64,000 bases of DNA, taken from Nemania diffusa. Taxonomy: Eukaryota > Ascomycota > Sordariomycetes > Xylariales > Xylariaceae. Positions 12,134 through 27,541 of the stretch are shown piece after piece. Position 1 is the stretch's first letter. Each line of letters begins with the position of its first letter. The notes beneath the pieces are model-generated. The model did no database searches. It saw nothing but the letters and a program-made list of their open reading frames with translations, and was not told the DNA's origin. Where the stretch lies: the NCBI GenBank assembly GCA_038501195.1, contig JBBPUQ010000011.1, positions 1,922,001 to 1,986,000 on the forward strand, in the 5' to 3' direction. Position numbers and translations under genes: made by a program.

Positions 12134-15100
12134 ATATCAATTTAATAAATTAAAACTTTTTATTTTTATTTTAATTAATATAAAAATTAAAATATATTTA
12201 TATATAAATATTTGATTTATTAAAAAAATAATATAATTTTTAAATCTTTTTAAATTATTTAATTTTAAATTTATTTTTATTATAAAATATAATAGTAATA
12301 ATAATTAAAAAATTACTAAAATATTAAATGTTTATTTTTATATTAATATATATATTATTTAAAATATTTTTATAATAATATTAAATATAAAATATAATAT
12401 AATTATTAAATAAAAATTTTTTATATATTATAATATATTAATTAACTATTAAAAATAAAAACTAATATTTTTTATTAAAAAAAAAAAAAAGTTTATTAAA
12501 AATATATTATTAAATAAAATAAAAAAACTAAAAAGTTTAAATTATTAAATCGATATTATATAATAAAATAAATTATTTAAAACTAAAATAACTTAAAAAA
12601 TATAAAATATTATTTAATTATAAAACTTATTTATTATAAAAAAACAAATTTTTTAATTAAAAGTTATATATAAAAAATTAAATAAAAAAACAAAAAAATA
12701 TTTTTTTATAATTAATATTATTTATATTATATTTAAACTTTTTTAATATATTATTAATTTATTTAAAAAAAATTAAATAAAGCATAAATTATAAAAAATA
12801 AAACTATTTTAAAAAAACTTATTTAAAAAAGTTTTATTAAAAAAAAAACTTAAGTTAAAAAATTATTATAACAAATATAAACTATAAAAAAATGTTATAA
12901 AATAATATAAATATTAATTTATTAATATTTTTATATTTAATATTATAACTTTTATAATAATAATATATTAAAAAAATATTAAGTTATATAAAATGATTTT
13001 TTTATATAAAATAAACTTAATAATTACTTAAAAAAAATTTAAATTAAAAAGTTTAAAAAAAAACTTTTAAAAAATAACTAAATAAATAATATTTATAAAA
13101 TATTATAAATATTTTAATATATTTAATAAAAAAACTTTTGATTAAATGTTATTTTAAAAATATAAAGTTAATTATTAAATTAAACTTATAAAAAATTTAA
13201 AAAATTTAAAATATAATATTTTATATAAAATATTTTTAAAAAAAATTAAAATTTATAAATAATATATATATAAAGATTTAATAAAAAGTTTTATTAAATT
13301 TATTATAACACTTTAAATAATACTAGTTTTATTTATATAAAAAAGTAATAAATTTTTAAAGCTATATATAAATTATTAAAAATTAAACTTTTTAATATAA
13401 AAAAACTGATATTTTTTATTTTTAATTAATAAAATATTTATTTATTTTATAAAAGCAAAAGTTTATATTAAATTAAATATAAAATAAATATTTTACTATA
13501 TATATATAATAAAAAAATATAAATTTTTAACTATATTTTATATATAATATAAACTATATTAATTTAATGTTTTATTTTTTAATTTAATAAATAAACTAGT
13601 TATATTTTAATAGTTTATTAATAATATTTTAATTAAATATTTTAATATATTTTATATAATATATATTAATAATATATTAATATATTTAAACAATAAAATT
13701 AAATATAAATATTATATAAAAAAAGTTTTAAATAAATTATAAATTATAAAATTATAAATAAATTTAAAAAAATATAAATTTTATATAATTAAAATTAAAT
13801 TTTTAAAATTTATTATTAATATTAATAAAATTAAAATAAATTTAACAAAAACTAAAATAATTTATAAATAAAAACTATTTAAAAAATATAATATAGTTTA
13901 AATTTAAAAAATGCGGTTTTTTTTAAAGTTTTATAATTTTTACAAATAATTTATTAAAAAGTTTAACTATATTATAAAACTATTGATTTAATTAATAACT
14001 ATTATAGTTTATTTTAATTAATTTAAAATATATTAAAAAATATTTAATTAGCTAAAGCAAACTTTATTATTAGCGTTAATATTTCGTTATTTTTTGTTTA
14101 ATATAAAAATATATATAAAAACAAATATATTAAATAAAATAATTATAAATTGTTTTTTATAAAAAAACAATTTAAAAAATAACTAATATTTTATAATATT
14201 TTATTTTAAAATATTTTATAAAACTAAATTTAATTATAATATTTATAATAAAAAAATATTAATAATAATAAAAAAATTTATTTATTAAAAAATAAAATTA
14301 ATAAATTTATAATAAATTAAATTTTTTATAATAATTATTAACTATATAATATTAAAATATTTTATTGTTAAATATATATTAAATTTTTAATAAATTAAAT
14401 AAATTAAGCTAATATTATATTATAATTTTATAATTATTTATTAATTAAAAATTTAAAATATTATTTTAAATATTATATTAAAACTAAAAAATAAATTAAA
14501 AAGTTAAAAATAAAAAAAAAACAAATAATATATAATAATATTTTTTTAATTAATTATAACTTTAAAATAGCTAATTTTAAAAAACTTTATTTTAAAATGT
14601 TTTATTTTATAAATAATTAAAATTTATAAACTAGTTATTAACAAGTTATTATTAATATTAAATATATTTTTAATTAATATTTTATTATAAATTAATTATA
14701 AAAATTTTTTATTAAAAAAATATAAAAAGTTAATATTTAATATATTATAAATAAATTATTAAATATTTAAAAATTTAATAATATATAAAAAATATTTAAT
14801 TATAGCTAATATAAATAATTTAAAAAGTATATAATTAAATTTTAATAATTTATTTTAAAAAAAATAAAACTAAAAAACTAATAATAAATAAATATTAATC
14901 GTTAAAAATATTTAAAAATATTAATATATATATAGCTAATTATTTTTATAAAGCTATTAAAATATTTTAAAATAAAATACTAAATAAATTTTCTTTATTT
15001 AAAGTTTTAAATTATTTTTAATAATATATTGTTATTAACTTTAAAAGTTTTTTTAAAAACAAATTAAATAATAATATAATTTTTATTATAATAAATTATT

Positions 15101-16302
15101 TATTTAAACTTTATTAAATTATATTTTATATTTTATTAATTATAGTAAAAAATATAACTTAAATATATTATAAAAGTTTTTATTAGCTATTTAAATAATT
15201 TAAATTTATTATAAATAATTAAAGTTTTTAATTTATTAAAAATTTTATAAATAAATTATTATAAATTTATAAAATAAAATTAAATTTTTTATTTATAAAA
15301 TATTATAAAATAATAAAATAAATAAAAAATATATATTAATAAATTAATTAATAGTTATATTTTTATATTAATTATTTTTAAAATAACTAGTTAAAAATAT
15401 TATTAGTTTTAAATAATATTTAAGCTATATTATTATATAATTTATTAAAAAGTTTTTTTTTTTTAAAAATTATTATAAAGTAGTTTATATATATAACTTT
15501 TAATTAAAAAAATAAAACAAAAATAACTATTAAATTTTTTATTTAAAAAAAGCTTATTTAAAAAAAAATATAAATGTTTAAAAAATAAATTTATAAATAT
15601 TTATTTATAATTAAATATAAAAAGTATAAAATAAAATAATTAAATAAATTAATAAATATAAATAAAAACTAAATTTTAATATAAATAACTTTGTTTATAT
15701 TTTAAAAAAAAAATAAATAAATTAATTATTTAAACAATAAATTCGATTATTTTTTTATATAAATATTATATAAAGTTTTAAAATATAAAACTTATATTTA
15801 TTTATTAAAGCTATTAAATTAATAAAAAGAAATATATTAGTTTTATATAAATTAACTATAAAAATATACAAATAATTTACTATTTAAATAAAAATATAAA
15901 TATTTAAATAAAAAAATTGTAAATTTAAATATTAATAATAAAAAATAAAAAATTAAAAAAATTTTATTTTTATAAATTTAATATAAAAAATTATTTTATA
16001 AAATAAATTAAAAAAACTAAAACTTAAACAATATATAATATTTTATTATTAATTTTTATAACTTTTTTATTTTGTTATAATAATATTATAATAATTATTT
16101 TAATAAAATAAAACTATTTAAATAGTTAAAATATTAATTAAAAACTTTTAAAAAAAATTAAATTAAATTAAACTATAAAAATAACAATTATATTAAATTT
16201 AATTAAATATAACTTTATAAAGTTAAATTTTAAAAAATTTAAACTATTTATTAATTTTATAATTATTATAAATTTAAAATAAACTTTAAATAAATAAAAA
16301 AA

Positions 16303-16606
16303 TACTTATAACTAAACTATATTTATTATTTAAAAAAATAATATATAAAAAATATATTAAAATATTTATTATATTTTATAACAAATATTTATTTTATTAT
16401 ATTAAAAGTAAATAATAAAAATATAATAAATAATATTAAAATAATAAAAGAAATATTTATTATAAAAAAAAAAACTTATATATAATTAAGCTTACTATTA
16501 TAAATTTAATTTTTTTCTTTTTTTTTTTTTTAATTTAATATTTTCTTTTAAATATATAATATTTTTATATATATTATATTAACTGTTTTTTTTTAGCTTT
16601 TATAAC
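16303..16606 (+). repeat. Partner of the 7700-8003 repeat
   Basis: Direct copy of 7700-8003 that shares the poly-T run. It keeps C at a few sites (TTTTTCTTTT, AATTAAGC) where the other copy has T or A, and the reverse elsewhere. Both copies were therefore mutated independently. Confidence 0.7.
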
Positions 16607-17639
16607 AATAAATTTTATTATTATATTATTATTATATAATTTAATAAAATTACAACTATATAAAATATTATTTAAATTTTTAATATTTAATTATTATAAT
16701 TAAAAAAATAAAATATAAAAATTTACAAATATATTTTTAACTAAATAATTAAATCAAACAAAAATTTAATAAAAAGTTAATATTATTAAATAATATATAA
16801 AAATAATATAAATAATATTTAAATAAACTTAAAAAAAAATAATATATTAAAAAAATCAATATAAATAAAAACTTAATTTTAAAATAAATAATTATATATT
16901 TATTATAAAAAAGTATTAATTTTAAATTATTAATAAACTTTTTAATAAATTAAATTATTTTTTTATTTAATAATATTTTGAAATTTTTAAATAAATAAAC
17001 TTTATTATTTTTTAATTAAAATTTTTAAATAATTAAAAATTAATAAATTTATATTATATTAATTAATTATAAAAGTTTTTAAATAATTTATTACTAAAAT
17101 AATAAATAAATAAATTTAAAAATAAAATAATTTTTTTTATAAAAAATAAACAAAAATAAAAAATAAAATAAATATATATTTTATAATTTTATTATAAAAA
17201 AACTTTATAATATTTAATTAATTAAAAAAAATAAAATTTTAATAATTAATAATATTTTATAAATAATTTTAAAGATTTAATTAAAATATTATTAATATTT
17301 TATAAAATAAACTTTAAAACAATAAAATTTTTAAAACAATTAAAAAAATAGCTATAAATAATAAAAAATTTTTTTTTTTAAAAATATAAAAATAATAATA
17401 TATTAAAAGAAAATTTTATAAAAATAATTAAAAAATTATAAAAAAAAAATATAAATATAAATATTATTATAAATAAAGTTATTATAATTTTATAATAATT
17501 ATTTATAAAATAAAAACTTATAATATAATAATATTAAAATAAATATTTAAAATAATTTTTTTTTTATTAAAACATAAATAGCAAATTTAAATCTTGAAAA
17601 TATTAATTTTAAAATAAAATTTTTTTAACAAAAAAAATA

Positions 17640-17787
17640 ATTATAATTAAATAGCTAAATTAAATAATATTTAAAATAATATTTATAACTAAAATAAAAC
17701 TTTTAATTTATATATATAATTTATTATATATTTATAAATATATATTTATATAAATTAAATTTAAAATAGTTTTTTTTTTTTTTTTAT
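17640..17787 (+). repeat. Partner of the 2570-2722 repeat
   Basis: More heavily mutated copy of 2570-2722 in the same orientation, ending in the same poly-T run. Confidence 0.65.
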
Positions 17788-18374
17788 TTTATTTAAATAT
17801 ATTAATTATAACATTTTTATATTTATATTTAAAAAATATAACTAAATTAAATTATTTTTATAATATAATTATTTATTAATAAAAAAAATTAATTTAAATT
17901 TTTTATATAATAATTATATTTTATTTAATAATAAGTTTTTTTTTTATTTAAAATTATAATTAATATTTTAATTTATTATTTTAATTTATTAATATAAAAT
18001 TAATTTATAAAATTTATTTTTATTATTAATAAGTTTTATAAATAATAAAATAATAAATAAAATAATAATTAAAGTTATAATTAATTATTTAATTAAATTT
18101 AATTAGTTTTAAAACTTAATTTTAAATTTTTAAATAATAACGTTTTTTTTAAAAATATAAATAATATATTATATTAATAATTTTATTTTAAATATATAAT
18201 TAAAATAGTTTATTTATTATATATAAATTATATAAAATAAATAATAGTTATATATTTAAATTAAAGATTTATTAATAAATAAAAAACAATTTTAAAATAA
18301 TATTATAATTATAAAAAATATAAAAACTAATTAAATAATTTTATTAATTAAAAACTTTTTAAAAAAAAAAAAAA

Positions 18375-18705
18375 AAAAGCTAAATTATATATATATTGTT
18401 AAATTAATAATTTAATAAAACTTGTATATATATATTAAGTATATATAACTAAAACTTAAATTAAAACTTTTATTAAATAACTAAATAAATAAAAAATGTA
18501 AAACTTATTAAAATTTACAAAATTTATAAATTTTATATATATATATATATAAATAATTTATATATAACTTTTTTAGTTATATTTTTTTTTATAAAATATA
18601 TATATAAATTAATATAAAATTTTAAAACTTAAAAATAAATTTAAAACTTTATAAATTATTTTAAATTTTTATATATATATATATATATAAAGTTATATTA
18701 ATATT
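18375..18705 (+). repeat. Third copy of the 541-865 repeat segment
   Basis: Matches 541-865 and 23925-24235. It keeps slightly more C and G (ACTTGTATATATATATT, AAAATGTAAAACTT) than the other two copies. Confidence 0.65.
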
Positions 18706-21700
18706 AATTAATAATTATAAAATATAATTATAAATTAATAAAATAAAAAAATAAAGTTTAATTATAAAATAACTTTTATATTAAATTTTTTATTTTTTAT
18801 ATAAAAAATAAACTATTATTTATATTAATTAATAAAAAAAAAGTTAAATTAATTATTAAATAAAAAAACTTAATTATTATAAAATTAAAAACTTTTTTTA
18901 TATAATATTTAATTAATTTTATATAAAAATTAATAAAATTATAAACTATTTTATATATTTAATTTTTTAATTATTTTATTTAATTATTTTTTTTTTATTT
19001 TTATATTTAATTTTTTTTTTATAATTATATTAAAATTTGTAATAAAATTAATTATAGCAGTTATAATTATAAAAGTTAAAAATAACTACTTTGAATTTTT
19101 AAATAAAAAATTATATTTATTTTTATATAAAAATATAATTAAAAAAAACAATATTAATATTTTTAAATAAAAAAATAAAACTAATTTTAAATATTAAAAT
19201 ATTATTATTAATTTAAATAATTTAATTATTTTAATATAAATGTTTATATATTTTATATAATATTTAAAAATATATATATAATTAAAAATCAAAAATAAAT
19301 AATTTATATAAATATTTATAATAAATTTTAAAAATTAAATAAAATTTAAATTTATAAATATTAATTATATATTTAAATATATATTTATTATAAAAGCTAC
19401 AAATATAAAAAAAATCAAAATATATAAAAATATATATAATAATAAATTTATATATATATTTAAAAAATTTAATAATAATAATAATAATAAAAAATTAAAT
19501 AATAATATATTTATATAAATAGCTTTAATATTTATATTAATAAATATATTAAAATCTTTAATTATATAAATAAATTTTTTAATATTATAATTAGTTATAT
19601 TAAAATTAATAATATTAATATATAATATAATATTTAATATAAATAATTAAATATTTAGTTTTTTTATATAAATAAAAATTTAAAAACTTATATTTATTTT
19701 TAAAATTTATATTATATATTTTATATTTTTATTTATATATAAAAATTAATTATATAAATCTTTTTTTATTTAAATTATTTATAATAATTTAATTAAAATA
19801 ATTTAATTTATTATATTTATTAAAATATAATAATTTAATTAAAATTATAGCAATAAATTATATAATATATTATATAACAAAGTTTAAACTTTTATTTTAA
19901 TATATTGTTAATTTAAAATTATTAAAAAATAATATTATATAATATTTTTTTTTATATTAAAAAAAAAAGCTAAATAATATTATTTTAATTATATTAATTT
20001 AATATATAAATAAAATAAAATTTATATAATATTTAATAATTATTTTAATATAATAATTAATTATAGTTAATATTAAATCGATTAAATTATTATTATTTTT
20101 ATATAAATAAAATAAAATAATTTAATAAAAATAATATTTAAAATATTAAAAACTATAATTAATAAATTTTAATTTATATAATATATTTTAAAATTTAATT
20201 ATTATAAAAAAATATTATTTTATATAATAATTATATAAATATATTTTAATATATTTAAATTTAAATTTATTTTAATTAATTAAAAATTTATATATAAAGT
20301 TTTATTTTTTAATTTATAAATAATATTATAAGTTTTTTTTAATTAAAAAATAAATTATTATTATATAATAAATATTTATTTTATTAATAAATAATATAAT
20401 ATTAAATATTTAAAACAATTATATAATTATAATTTTAAAAAGAATTTTTATTAAAAATTATAATAATTATATAATAAAAATAATAAAAATAATAAAAAAT
20501 ATTTTATTTAAAAAAAATTTAATTATTAAATTATTAATTATAATTAATAAAAAAAATCGAAAATAAAAAAACAATATTTTATTATATATAATATTTTAAA
20601 ATAAAAAATTTTATTATATAAAAAATATAGTATATTTATATTAAAATATAAAAATAATAAAAATTTTTTATATAATAATAAATTTAATAATAATTTAAAT
20701 TTTAAAACTAAAAATAAAATAGTTTAATTTTTAATAAATTTAATATATTTTTATTATATAATAAAAAAAAATATATATATTTAAAACTAAATATTAATAT
20801 TAAATAATTTTTATTTAAATAGTTAATATAATATAAAATATTAAAATATTTTATAAAATATTAATATAGTAAAAGTTTTAACTATTAAAAAAGTTTAAAC
20901 TAAAATTTTTATATAAAAAAACTTTTTTATATAAATAAATTAAATTTTAAATAATATAATAATTTAATTTAATAATATTAAAAGTTTTAAAATTATAAAT
21001 ATTATAATAGTTTTAATATTAATTAAATTGATTAAATTTTATATTTTAAATATATTAATTTTATTTTTATTATTATTATAAAATATAAATTAATTATATA
21101 TTTATTTTAATAATATATAAAATATAATTATATAATAAAATAATATAATAATATTAATTATATAAAAATAAAAATATTTATTTTTTAATATTAATTAATT
21201 AAAAATTATAAATTATTTTATAAAATAAAAATTTTAAAAGTTATATTATTAATTTAAATATTTTTATATAATAAAATTTATAAAATTATTATAAAAAGTT
21301 AAATATAATAATATTAATATTTTAATATTTTAAAAAATTAAAAAGTTTTATTATTATTATTAATTATATAATTAAGTTTTAAAAAAATTTAAATTTTTAT
21401 TAAAAAATAAATATAATTTTAATTATAAAATTATTATAAATATTATACAAATTAATAAATAATTAACTTTATATATAATTAATATAAATATTTCTTTTTA
21501 AATAATTTAATGTTTAAAATTATTAAATATATATAATATTTAAAATATATTATATTAATATTAAATTTTAATATATTAAAAACTATTTAATTATATTATA
21601 TATAATTTTAATATAAATTTTTTGTTTAAAAAATTTTATAATAATATATAATTAATTAAAACTTTATATAAACAAATATTTATTAAAATATATTAAATTA

Positions 21701-23405
21701 TTAAAAAAGTTAAATAAATATATATATTATTTTATTATATATTTAATATTTTATATAAAAAAATTAATTATTATATAAATAAAAAAATAATATTATAAAT
21801 AATTATAAAAGTTTTAAATAATATAATTAAATTAAATAATTTTATATTTATTTTATTAATATTTAAAATTTATTTTAAAATTAATAATAATTTATTTTTT
21901 TTATTAAAGATTATTTAAAAAATAAAAATTATATAAAAAATTATAAAAATATTAAAAAATATTTATATAAAAATTAATATTAATTAAATTATATAAATTA
22001 AAAATAAATTAATATTATTATATAAAGTATTTTTTTTATTTTTTTAAAATAAAATTATAATATAAAAAAAATAAAAAAGTTAAATAAAATTATATAAAAT
22101 TTTTATAATTAAAAATTATAATATTATAATTAATATAATAAATAAATTAATTAAATTTTATTATATATAAATTAAATTATATTATTAATAAAAAATTATA
22201 TTTAATTTATAATATAAAAAAAATAATTTTTTATATAATTTTTATTAAATTATTAAATAATTATAATTTTAATATAAAAATAAATTAAAAAAAGTATTTA
22301 TATTTATTAATAATTAATATTTTATATTAAAAAAAATTAATAATTATATTTTAATTATATAATTAAAATAAAAAAATATAATTATTATATTTAATATATT
22401 TTTTAAATAATTAATTATAGTTAAAATAAATATATTAATAATTTAAAATATATTTTAATTTATATAATATAATTTAAATTAATATAATTAAATAAAAATT
22501 TTTAAAATTAAATTATATAAAAAGTTTAAATTAATTATATAAAGTTATAAAAATAATAATAAAATTTAAATTTTTATATAAATATTAATAATTTAATATA
22601 TAAATTAATAATTTATTATAATTTTAAAATTATTGTTAATTTAAAACTATAATATATATATATAAAATTATAAAATATTTTTTAAATATATATATAATTA
22701 TATAATAAATTAAATTAAAAAATTTATATTTATTTATTAAAAAAATTAAAAAAATAAATATTTTATAAATATTATATTTTAAATTATATAATTATTATAT
22801 AAATTAATTAAATTATAATTATATTAACATAAAATTTATTATAAATATTATTATTAAAAATTAAATAAAAAAATATTTATATATAATTTATATTTATTAT
22901 ATATTAAAAAAAAATTTAATAAATTTATAATTATAAAATTTTAAATAAATAATATTTTTAATATTATATTTAAAAAATTTTTATATAAAAAAAAAACTAA
23001 GTTATTATTTTATATAAAATTAAAAATAAAATTAATATTTAAATATTTTATTAAATTTAATAAAAATAAAATTTAAATAAATAAATAAAAAAATTTTTTT
23101 ATTTAATAAAAATAAATTAAACAATTATATATTATTAACTTTTATATAAAAATTATTTTTAATAATATATTATTTAATAAATTTAAAATATATATATTAT
23201 ATTAATATATTAATTAAAAATATTATATAATTTATTAATAATTATATAAATTTAAAAATTATTAAAAAATAATATTAAAATATTAAATATATAAATATAA
23301 TAATAAATTAATAATATATAGCAAAAATTATATTATATATTTTTAAATTTTAATTATATAAAAGTTTTTATTTTTATTAATAAAATGTTTATAAATAATA
23401 AAAAT

Positions 23406-24235
23406 TTAAATTTTTAAATTAAATTTATAATTATATTAATTAATAAAAGTTATATAAAAAATATTTTTATAATTAAAAATAATATTATTTATTAAAATTT
23501 AATTAAATATAAATAAATTATATATAATATATTAATAAATAAATTATATAAAATAATTAATAAATTTAATTATATTATTATATTTAATATAATTTTTTAA
23601 AAAATTATTTATATAATAAAATTATTAATTATATTATTAGTTATATATACCGATTTTAAATTTTTATATAAATATTTAATTTAATTAAAAACTATTTAAA
23701 AAAAACGATTTATAATTAATATTATATTATTTTAAAAAATATATAAAATTAATAATAAAAACAACTTAATAAATATTTATATAAAAAAAATATTTAATCA
23801 AATATTAAAAAAATTAATTAATATAAATAAACTAATTATATAAATAAAAATATATATAAATTAATTAAATAATAAAAGAAATAATAAAAAATTAATTTAT
23901 ATTAAAACTAAAATTATTATATAAAAGAAAAAATCTTTAATATTAAATTAATAATTTAATAAAATTTATATATATATATTAAATATATATAACTAAAACT
24001 TAAACTAGAATCTTTATTAAATAATTAAATAAATAAAAAATATAAAAATTTATTAAAATTTATAAAATTTATAAATTTTATATATATATATATAAATAAC
24101 TTATATATAATTTTTTTAATTATATTTTCATTTATAAAATATATATATAAATTAATATAAAACTTTAAAATTTAAAAATAAATTTAAAATTTTATAAATT
24201 ATTTTAAATCTTTTTATATATATATATATAAAAAA
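23406..24235 (+). repeat. Direct repeat copy of 1-865
   Basis: Near full-length second copy of the repeat at the window's left edge, same orientation, about 23.4 kb apart. Confidence 0.7.
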
Positions 24236-26251
24236 TTCTATTAATATATATATTATATAATATATATAAATATATAAAACTATAAATAAAGTTATAAATA
24301 AAATTATAAAATTTAATTAAAGTTTTTTCAAAATAAATTTTATAAAATAAATTTTTTAAAATAAATTATTTTAAAAATTATAATGTTTATAAATTAATAA
24401 AAATTATAAAATTATATTATAATAAAATATATAAATTTTAATTTATAATTAATGAAATAAATATAAAAATTAATAATTTATATAAATTATTACAATTATA
24501 TTTAAAAGTTTAATAAAACTTTTAAAAAATTTATAAATAAATAAAATAATTTTTTATTAAAAGCTTTTTAAATTAAATTTAATATAAATATCGATTTTAT
24601 AAATTAATATATTATATAATATTAAATTAATTATTAAAAATATAAATAATTTAATAAAAATAAAATATAACAATTAAAAAAAAATAATTTAAACATTTTT
24701 TAAAAAAAATATTAATAAATAAATTTAATAATATAAATTAATATTTAAATATTAATAAATTTATTTAAAGTTTTTATTTAAAATAACTAAAATATATAAT
24801 TTAATTAATTAAATATATAAATGAATTAAAAAATATAAATTAATGAAAAAATATAACTTAATTTAAAAATATAAATTATATAAAATATATAAATTAATAA
24901 AAATAATTAAAAAATATAAAATAAAATAATTAAATTATAAAAATATATTTAAAATTAATAATAATTTATATTAAATATTATATAATAATTAAATAAAATT
25001 AAAACTTTATTAAAAAAACTATTATTATATAATATTATTTCTATATTTTAATTATTTAAAACTTGAAATAATTTATTAAATTTTATTAAATTTTATTAAA
25101 TTTATATTTAATTATATAATTTATATTTATTTTATAAATATAATAATTAAATAATTTTAAATTTATTAATATATATTAAATATTTATTATTTAAATTATT
25201 TATTTTTTTATATAATTTATTTTATAATATATATTATTTTTTATTAATTATTAAAAATTTATTATTTTTTTATATTTTTAAATTAAATTTATTATAATTA
25301 ATTATTATTAATTAATTATTATAATAGCTATTTTTAATATTAATAATAAAATTAATTTTAAATTTTATAATTATTAACTTTTTTTTAAAAAATAAATTTT
25401 TTATTTTGTTTAATTTTATTAATAAAATATAATATATTTTAAAAAAACTTTATATATGTTTTTTTTTTAACAATATCTTTTTTATTATTTAATAAAAAAT
25501 AAATTTAATTTCATTTTTTTTAAAATAAAATATTTAAAATATATTTAAAATTTTTAAAAAAAATTTAATATTTATATTATTAATATTATTTTAAAAATTA
25601 TTAATTATAAATTTAATATTAAAAACTTATATATTAAATTTTATATTTTATTATTTAATTTTAAAAATAATAAATAATAATTAATATATATTTTATTTAT
25701 AATAAATATAAATAGCTTTTTTTTGTTAATATATTGTTTTAATTTATATTATATTATAAAAATATAATTTTTAACTTAAATATTAAAAGTTATAAAATTT
25801 TAAATTATAAACTTAAGTTATATATTTTATTTTATAGCTTTTTATTAGATTTACTTTTTAGTTTAATATATTATTTAAATAAGTCTTTATATTAGAATTT
25901 AGCTTTTGTGCACCAATTGAGTGTTTTTATATTTATGAGTGCTTTGCTGAGTAAGGTGAGAGTTATTATAATGATAGTGGAGATGGTGATAATGGAGGTA
26001 ATCAGAATCAGTGTTGTTGAGATAGTTCTCCCATACAGCAAAATCGACAAGAGGTTAGAAACAGTCGACGCCGACATGCGATTCTAAGTGAACTCTCAAT
26101 TTTCTTCAATAGAAGAGTCGCAAATTTAAGGAACTTGAGGAACAAACCTGCAGGTCATACATCTATATCACCAACCCTCTAACCCTGCCATAGACACAGC
26201 ATGGTTACAAAGGTGCCCTGTAACCTACTCGAGCCGGGGCAGACGCACTGA

Positions 26252-26509
26252 GGACTACTGCACGAGCTCGGCAGCGAGTTTCCTCCAAAGACCGCCATTT
26301 ACTGTATCATAGACGGTATCCAGCTCTTCTACCGCGACAGGTACTTTTCGGATTTAGCGCTCGTCATACGCCACCTAAAAGCGGTTGTCAGAGACGATTA
26401 TTTAAAGCCCAAGTTCAAAGTGTTAATGACAGTGCTTTTCTGGAGTCCCGGACTACTGAAGAGGGAAGTTGGGAAGACGTGCTACATACGCTTGACAGCG
26501 AGACATTGA
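26252..26509 (+). pseudogene. Relic of a fungal STAND-type NTPase domain
   Basis: This is an open frame of about 85 codons without a start, bounded by TGA at 26249 and TGA at 26507. It reads through AIYCIIDGIQLFY, then FSDLALVIRHLKAVV and KPKFKVLMT. That order (hydrophobic beta strand ending in an Asp, helix, then a second strand) is the Walker B to sensor-like region of a P-loop NTPase domain common in fungal ankyrin/STAND-like proteins. No Walker A or flanking domain is recoverable, and the sequence decays at both ends. It is therefore a remnant next to the A/T block. The assignment rests on recalled family resemblance. Confidence 0.5.
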
Positions 26510-27541
26510 AGTGCCGGTCCACTGACTGGGAGGGAGTTCGAGACCAGCTATGGGTTTTGTTTTAGCGGGAAGGAGTTCCGAGTGCTTGTCGGCGAGGAAA
26601 TGATTATTCCCCAGTTAGCTACCTACCTAAGCTACAACTGTTAACATATCAAACAATCGATGCGAAGATTTACCACTCCACTTGCTATACTTTTAGATAA
26701 TCTAGCCGCGCGGACTTCGCTATCTTTAATAACAATGACGTTAGCAATGTTAGATTTCAGCTTAGAGTCGCGACGATATACACATAGGTAACGATTGAAA
26801 AAGGGACAGCACGCAAAATACTAATAACAGTGCCCATAAGAAGTGTGTAAATTTTAGAAGCAGCAGTAGTCGTCTAGGCTAATACTGCCTCTGAACGAAG
26901 CAGGATCGGTGCTGGAACTCAGCTTGGCTCCAAACAACAGCTACAGTGTAATACTAGGTACTGGTATTTGGTGGCACATCTACTGCATCAACTCTGGGTG
27001 CTTTAACGGAATGCAAGAGTGACTTAAGTTTCCTCAAGTACGTCATGAAGCTATAATCCAGGCGATTTAGGTGCAGTATCCTCTCCGAGAGGCAAATTCT
27101 ATACAGAAGATTTGATCTTCAAATACCAAAGCCTCTAACCCTAGATAAAGGCCCCTATACCTACCAGCCCCCTATTTAGCATTTCGAGGGAAAACTGAGG
27201 CATAAGATCTCTTAATCTTAACTCTTTAGAGAAACAATGGCAACAGGCGGTACTACTGATGGTCAGACGCTCTAAAGATACGTGTGCGTTGCCATACCGA
27301 ATAGTTCAAATATACTTTACGCATCGTCAGATGAAAATCTTATCACGGCAAAGAAGGTAAAGGTTCGTCTTAACTTAGTCCGCAACAGGCGACATTCCGC
27401 CACTTTGGAATTCTCTATAAGTATGAAGCGCCCTCCCACAAGTTTCCCCAGACAAAAAAGGTCGCCCGATTATCCTCCATCAAGTCCTCAACATACCACC
27501 CACACCCCCACAACAGCACTAGGAGAGAAAAGCCAGCCACC
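26510..27541. other. Intergenic, no gene seen
   Basis: Balanced composition with frequent stops in all frames. It probably holds further decay of the NTPase relic (to about 26640) and then the promoter of the secreted-protein gene. A short frame from 27282 runs into that gene's start and is not credible. Confidence 0.5.

Larger units (their letters stand above)
12134..25885. repeat. Extreme A/T block, RIP-degraded repeats (right part)
   Basis: This continues the left block after the inserted element, with the same composition and residual C/G contexts and no gene. It holds second copies of the left-block repeats (16303, 17640, 18375 and 23406) in direct orientation. The transition to balanced DNA near 25886 is abrupt, over about 30 bp. 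Confidence 0.85.

Noticed and set aside
1..25885. Mitochondrial DNA inserted in the nucleus, or a CRISPR-like array
   Set aside because: No mitochondrial rRNA, tRNA or long ORF is visible. The repeats are hundreds of bases long and diverged, and the organism is a eukaryote.
25892..26077. 61-codon Ile/Thr-rich minus-strand ORF at the A/T boundary
   Set aside because: Biased composition caused by the A/T transition, with no family resemblance.
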